From Lachnospiraceae bacterium UBA3638 (GTDB lineage Bacteria; Bacillota; Clostridia; Lachnospirales; Lachnospiraceae): a DNA stretch of 17,966 bases. The notes beneath the pieces were generated by a model. That model was not told where the DNA came from and ran no database searches. It worked only from the letters and a program-made list of their open reading frames with translations. Position numbers and translations under genes: made by a program. This document shows, piece after piece, positions 15,458 to 17,966 of this stretch. The stretch covers positions 1 to 17,966 of the forward strand of contig DFKT01000011.1 of the NCBI GenBank assembly GCA_002373595.1. The letters are read 5' to 3'. The stretch's first letter is position 1; every line of letters begins with the position of its first letter.

Positions 15458-16129
15458 ATGAATTTTTCAGACATTTTCAAATCAGACTTTTTGGAGAATA
15501 TTTCAAGCGTAAGTATCTTTGACATGGTAGTCACACTGCTTCTGGCATTTTGTATCGGAGTGTTCATATTCTGGGTATATAAAAAGAGTTCGGCCGGTGT
15601 TATGTATTCATCAAGTTTTGGTGTGACTCTTGTTGCACTGACAATGATCACATCACTTGTCATTCTTGCAGTTACGAGTAACGTAGTCCTTTCACTCGGT
15701 ATGGTCGGTGCCCTTTCGATCGTTCGTTTCAGAACTGCCATCAAGGAACCCGTTGAGATCGCTTTCCTTTTCTGGAGCCTGGCAGCAGGCATCGTTCTCG
15801 CAGCAGGACTTATTCACCTCGCTGTATTCGGAAGTCTCCTTATAGGCGTGGTACTTCTTCTTTTCTCAAACAGAAAGGCACATTTCAATCCTTATATCGT
15901 AGTGCTCAGATGCCGCGACAAGCAGGCTGAGAAGGATGCTTGTGAGATCATCAAAAAGAATTCAGATAAGGCTGTCACCAAGAGTAAGTCGGTGACCAAG
16001 GGACAGATAGAACTCAATATCGACATCAGACTTAAAAAGGATAATACCGATTTCATCAATGAACTTTCCGATCTTGATGGAGTGGAGAGCGCAGTACTCG
16101 TAAGCTACAACGGAGATTATATGTCATAA
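15458..16129 (+). CDS. DUF4956 family integral membrane protein
   Basis: A 223-residue protein. About four membrane helices fill residues 18-140 (MVVTLLLAFCIGVFIFWVY, VTLVALTMITSLVILAV, AFLFWSLAAGIVLAAG, LIHLAVFGSLLIGVVLLL). Between them is the family's conserved VLSLGMVGALSIVRFRTAIKEP, a polar loop that looks functional. A cytoplasmic C-terminal domain of about 75 residues (from FNPYIVVLRCRD) has an alternating beta/alpha pattern like an ACT or ferredoxin-like fold. ATG 15458 follows AAAGGAGA (15443-15450); a TTG at 15431 in the same frame lacks a ribosome binding site. DUF4956 is regularly next to VTC and CotH genes, suggesting it is the membrane partner of the polymerase; its biochemical role is not established. 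Confidence 0.85.
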   Translation: MNFSDIFKSDFLENISSVSIFDMVVTLLLAFCIGVFIFWVYKKSSAGVMYSSSFGVTLVALTMITSLVILAVTSNVVLSLGMVGALSIVRFRTAIKEPVEIAFLFWSLAAGIVLAAGLIHLAVFGSLLIGVVLLLFSNRKAHFNPYIVVLRCRDKQAEKDACEIIKKNSDKAVTKSKSVTKGQIELNIDIRLKKDNTDFINELSDLDGVESAVLVSYNGDYMS

Positions 16130-16161
16130 GGACGAGCAGTATTTAGAAAAGGAGATTGTAT

Positions 16162-17823
16162 ATGGTTACAAGCAAACATATCAGTAAAATATGTGCGGTC
16201 GTGATCGCTCTTATGCTCGTGATCACATTCGTCTTTATGAATGCCGAAGCTCTCGGTGTAAAGACCGGCGATAAGAGTATCGGCTACGAAGAGCGCCTGT
16301 TTGACCGTTCCAGAGTTCATACCATCGATATCGTTATGGACGACTGGGACGAGCTCATAGAGAATGCTACGAGCGAAGAGTATTACAACTGTACGGTGGT
16401 GATAGATGGAGAGTCATACAAAAATGTGGCCATCAGAGGTAAGGGAAATACTTCTCTGTCGTCTGTAGCTTCGATGAACAGTGAAAGATACAGCTTCAAG
16501 ATTGAGTTCGATCATTATCAGGACGGAAACAGCTATCACGGACTGGATAAGCTCTGTCTCAACAATCTGATCCAGGACAATACTTACATGAAGGATTATC
16601 TGGCGTACGTGATGATGGATGAGTTCGGAGCAACATCTCCTCTGTGCAGTTATGCTTTCATAACGGTAAACGGTGAGGACTGGGGGCTGTATCTGGCTGT
16701 TGAAGGAGTGGAAGATTCATTCCTTGAGCGTAATTACGACGGTGAAGGAGACCTCTATAAGCCTGACAGTATGTCGAATGGCGGCGGACGAGGAAACGGA
16801 CGCGACTTCGATATGGACAAGTTCATGGAAGAGAATGGGTTCGAGGATAGCGAGGACGGATCCGAGGAAGATTCTACGAGCGATGACAGTTTCCCTGAAG
16901 GCAGAAAACCGGACTTTAGTGGAGGAGACTTTCCCGGTGGTGAGAGGCCTGATTTCAGTGGAGGAGATTTCTCCGGCGGCGGAGGATTTCCGGGAGACGG
17001 CTCCGGCAAGGATGACGTGAAACTCCAGTACAGTGATGACGATTTTGACAGCTATTCCAATATATTCGGCAATGCCAAGACAGATGTCTCAGATGCCGAC
17101 AAGAAGAGACTCATCTCTTCATTGAAGAGCCTCAGCGAATATGAGAACCTTGAAGAAGTGCTCAACATGGACGAGGTCCTGCGGTATTTCGTGGTACACA
17201 GCTTCCTGGTAAACGGTGATTCGTATACCGGCAGGATGGTCCATAATTATTATCTCTACGAGAATGATGGACAATTTGAGATGATCCCCTGGGATTACAA
17301 TCTGGCATATGGTACATTTATGGGAAGCAATGCTTCGGATTCGGTCAACGATCCCATAGATACTCCTGTAAGCGATGGAAGTATGGATGACAGACCGATG
17401 GTCGGATGGATATTCTCAAGTGATGAGTACACTGAGATGTATCATGAGTATTACAGTGAGTTTGTCAGCGAATTCATAGACAGCGGAAAGCTTCTTGATC
17501 TGATAGACGAGACCGCTGCGATGATAGCTCCCTATGTGCAGAAGGATGCAACTGCATTCTGCACATATGAAGAATTTGAGACCGGCGTTGAAGCTATAAG
17601 AGAATTCTGCAGACTGCGCGGCGAGAGTGTCAAAGGACAGCTGGACGGAACGATCCCTTCTACCGAGGAAGGTCAGAAAGCTGACAGCAGTACTCTGATA
17701 GATACGGGCGACTTGAATATCAGCGACATGGGCACCATGGGAGGCGGAGGAGGTGGATTCCCGGGAGGAGGCCCCGGACAGGGAGGCCGCCCCGGCGGAA
17801 ATGACGATTCCGGATCCAACTAG
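16162..17823 (+). CDS. CotH-family atypical protein kinase, exported
   Basis: A 553-residue protein with an N-terminal membrane anchor or signal (residues about 9-29, Lys before, ALG after) and a CotH kinase fold. In Bacillus, CotH phosphorylates coat proteins CotB and CotG. Motifs: VAIRGKGNTS, RYSFKIEF (K113), GLDKLCLNN, YLAYVMMDEFG, WGLYLAVEGV, DSYTGRMVHNYYLY, and the metal-binding IPWDYNLAYG (D378). About 206-291 is an insertion within the kinase domain rich in Gly, Asp and Pro (repeated PDFSGGDF). The C-terminus is another Gly/Pro-rich tail (about 520-553). ATG 16162 is chosen for AAAGGAG 7 bp upstream; TTG 16156 abuts it. Last gene of the VTC-DUF4956-CotH unit, with a strong terminator behind it. 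Its target could be a wall or envelope protein. Confidence 0.88.
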   Translation: MVTSKHISKICAVVIALMLVITFVFMNAEALGVKTGDKSIGYEERLFDRSRVHTIDIVMDDWDELIENATSEEYYNCTVVIDGESYKNVAIRGKGNTSLSSVASMNSERYSFKIEFDHYQDGNSYHGLDKLCLNNLIQDNTYMKDYLAYVMMDEFGATSPLCSYAFITVNGEDWGLYLAVEGVEDSFLERNYDGEGDLYKPDSMSNGGGRGNGRDFDMDKFMEENGFEDSEDGSEEDSTSDDSFPEGRKPDFSGGDFPGGERPDFSGGDFSGGGGFPGDGSGKDDVKLQYSDDDFDSYSNIFGNAKTDVSDADKKRLISSLKSLSEYENLEEVLNMDEVLRYFVVHSFLVNGDSYTGRMVHNYYLYENDGQFEMIPWDYNLAYGTFMGSNASDSVNDPIDTPVSDGSMDDRPMVGWIFSSDEYTEMYHEYYSEFVSEFIDSGKLLDLIDETAAMIAPYVQKDATAFCTYEEFETGVEAIREFCRLRGESVKGQLDGTIPSTEEGQKADSSTLIDTGDLNISDMGTMGGGGGGFPGGGPGQGGRPGGNDDSGSN

Positions 17824-17834
17824 AAATGATTGCA

Positions 17835-17872
17835 CAGGCGGTGTACACATGTATGCCGCCTGCTTTCTTTTT
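17835..17872 (+). terminator. rho-independent terminator after the CotH gene
   Basis: CAGGCGGTGTAC (17835-17846) pairs with GTATGCCGCCTG (17851-17862) over 12 bp, including two G-U pairs, around an ACAT loop. CTTTCTTTTT follows. It starts 12 bp after the CotH stop and ends the trio operon. Confidence 0.88.
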
Positions 17873-17906
17873 CCACGAAAATGGGGAAAAATGGCCATAA
17901 ATAAGG

Positions 17907-17966
17907 TATAATAAGAGCAGTATTTCTTTCTGTTGATCAGTCATTATTCAAAAGAGAACGAAAGGG
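17907..17966 (+). promoter_or_regulatory. possible promoter and ribosome binding site of the next gene
   Basis: TATAAT (17907-17912) is a perfect -10 but no good -35 lies at 16-18 bp. The window ends in GAACGAAAGGG, which looks like a ribosome binding site, so a gene probably starts just beyond the edge. Otherwise this 3' end is empty. Confidence 0.3.

Noticed and set aside
16900..17020. Repeated Gly-rich units considered as a CRISPR array or DNA tandem repeat
   Set aside because: The units are short, imperfect, in frame and explained by protein-level repeats; no equal spacers exist. I see no CRISPR array elsewhere in the window.

Overview
The window (17,966 bp, moderate GC, Gram-positive style ribosome binding sites such as AAAGGAG) looks like a chromosomal segment of a gut or rumen Firmicute. 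The best guess is a Lachnospiraceae member related to Butyrivibrio or Pseudobutyrivibrio. That guess rests on gene content and protein style only: GPH sugar symporter plus GH2 and GH36, a YhgA/Rpn-like protein, and a VTC-DUF4956-CotH cluster. I could not run a database search.

Region 1 (1-4901, + strand) is a galactoside-utilisation locus. It has the 3' part of a GH2 glycosidase, a GPH-family cation:sugar symporter, an intercistronic terminator-like hairpin, and a GH36 alpha-galactosidase with both catalytic aspartates. It meets, stop codon on stop codon, a convergent membrane diguanylate cyclase (4898-6376, - strand) with an extracytoplasmic sensor domain, HAMP and GGEEF.

Region 2 (about 6400-12423, + strand) is a branched-chain-amino-acid type (Liv/HAAT) ABC transporter operon in the order livK-livH-livM-livG-livF, followed 16 bp later by a Gfo/Idh/MocA oxidoreductase. 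The intergenic space shared with the cyclase holds two good divergent sigma-A-type promoters, 17-bp spaced, with overlapping palindromes between their -35 boxes. A terminator-like hairpin sits at the very start of the predicted livK transcript, and another lies between livK and livH. The latter would favour binding protein over membrane components.

Region 3 (12420-14640) looks accessory. It holds a YhgA/Rpn-type PD-(D/E)XK protein with a TTG start (- strand), an A-rich gene for an unrecognised protein with an RG-rich N-terminus, four ~22-residue glycine-anchored repeats and a hydrophilic tail, and a tRNA-shaped gene. The tRNA body is canonical but the anticodon arm is odd: GUU anticodon with A instead of U at position 33, a U-U mismatch in the stem, and discriminator U.

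Region 4 (14760-17823, + strand) is a compact three-gene unit: a VTC/CYTH-fold polyphosphate polymerase-like protein, a DUF4956 membrane protein, and an exported CotH-type kinase with a long Gly/Asp/Pro-rich insertion inside its kinase domain. A strong terminator closes the unit. This trio and the odd tRNA/repeat-protein block are the parts most worth following up.
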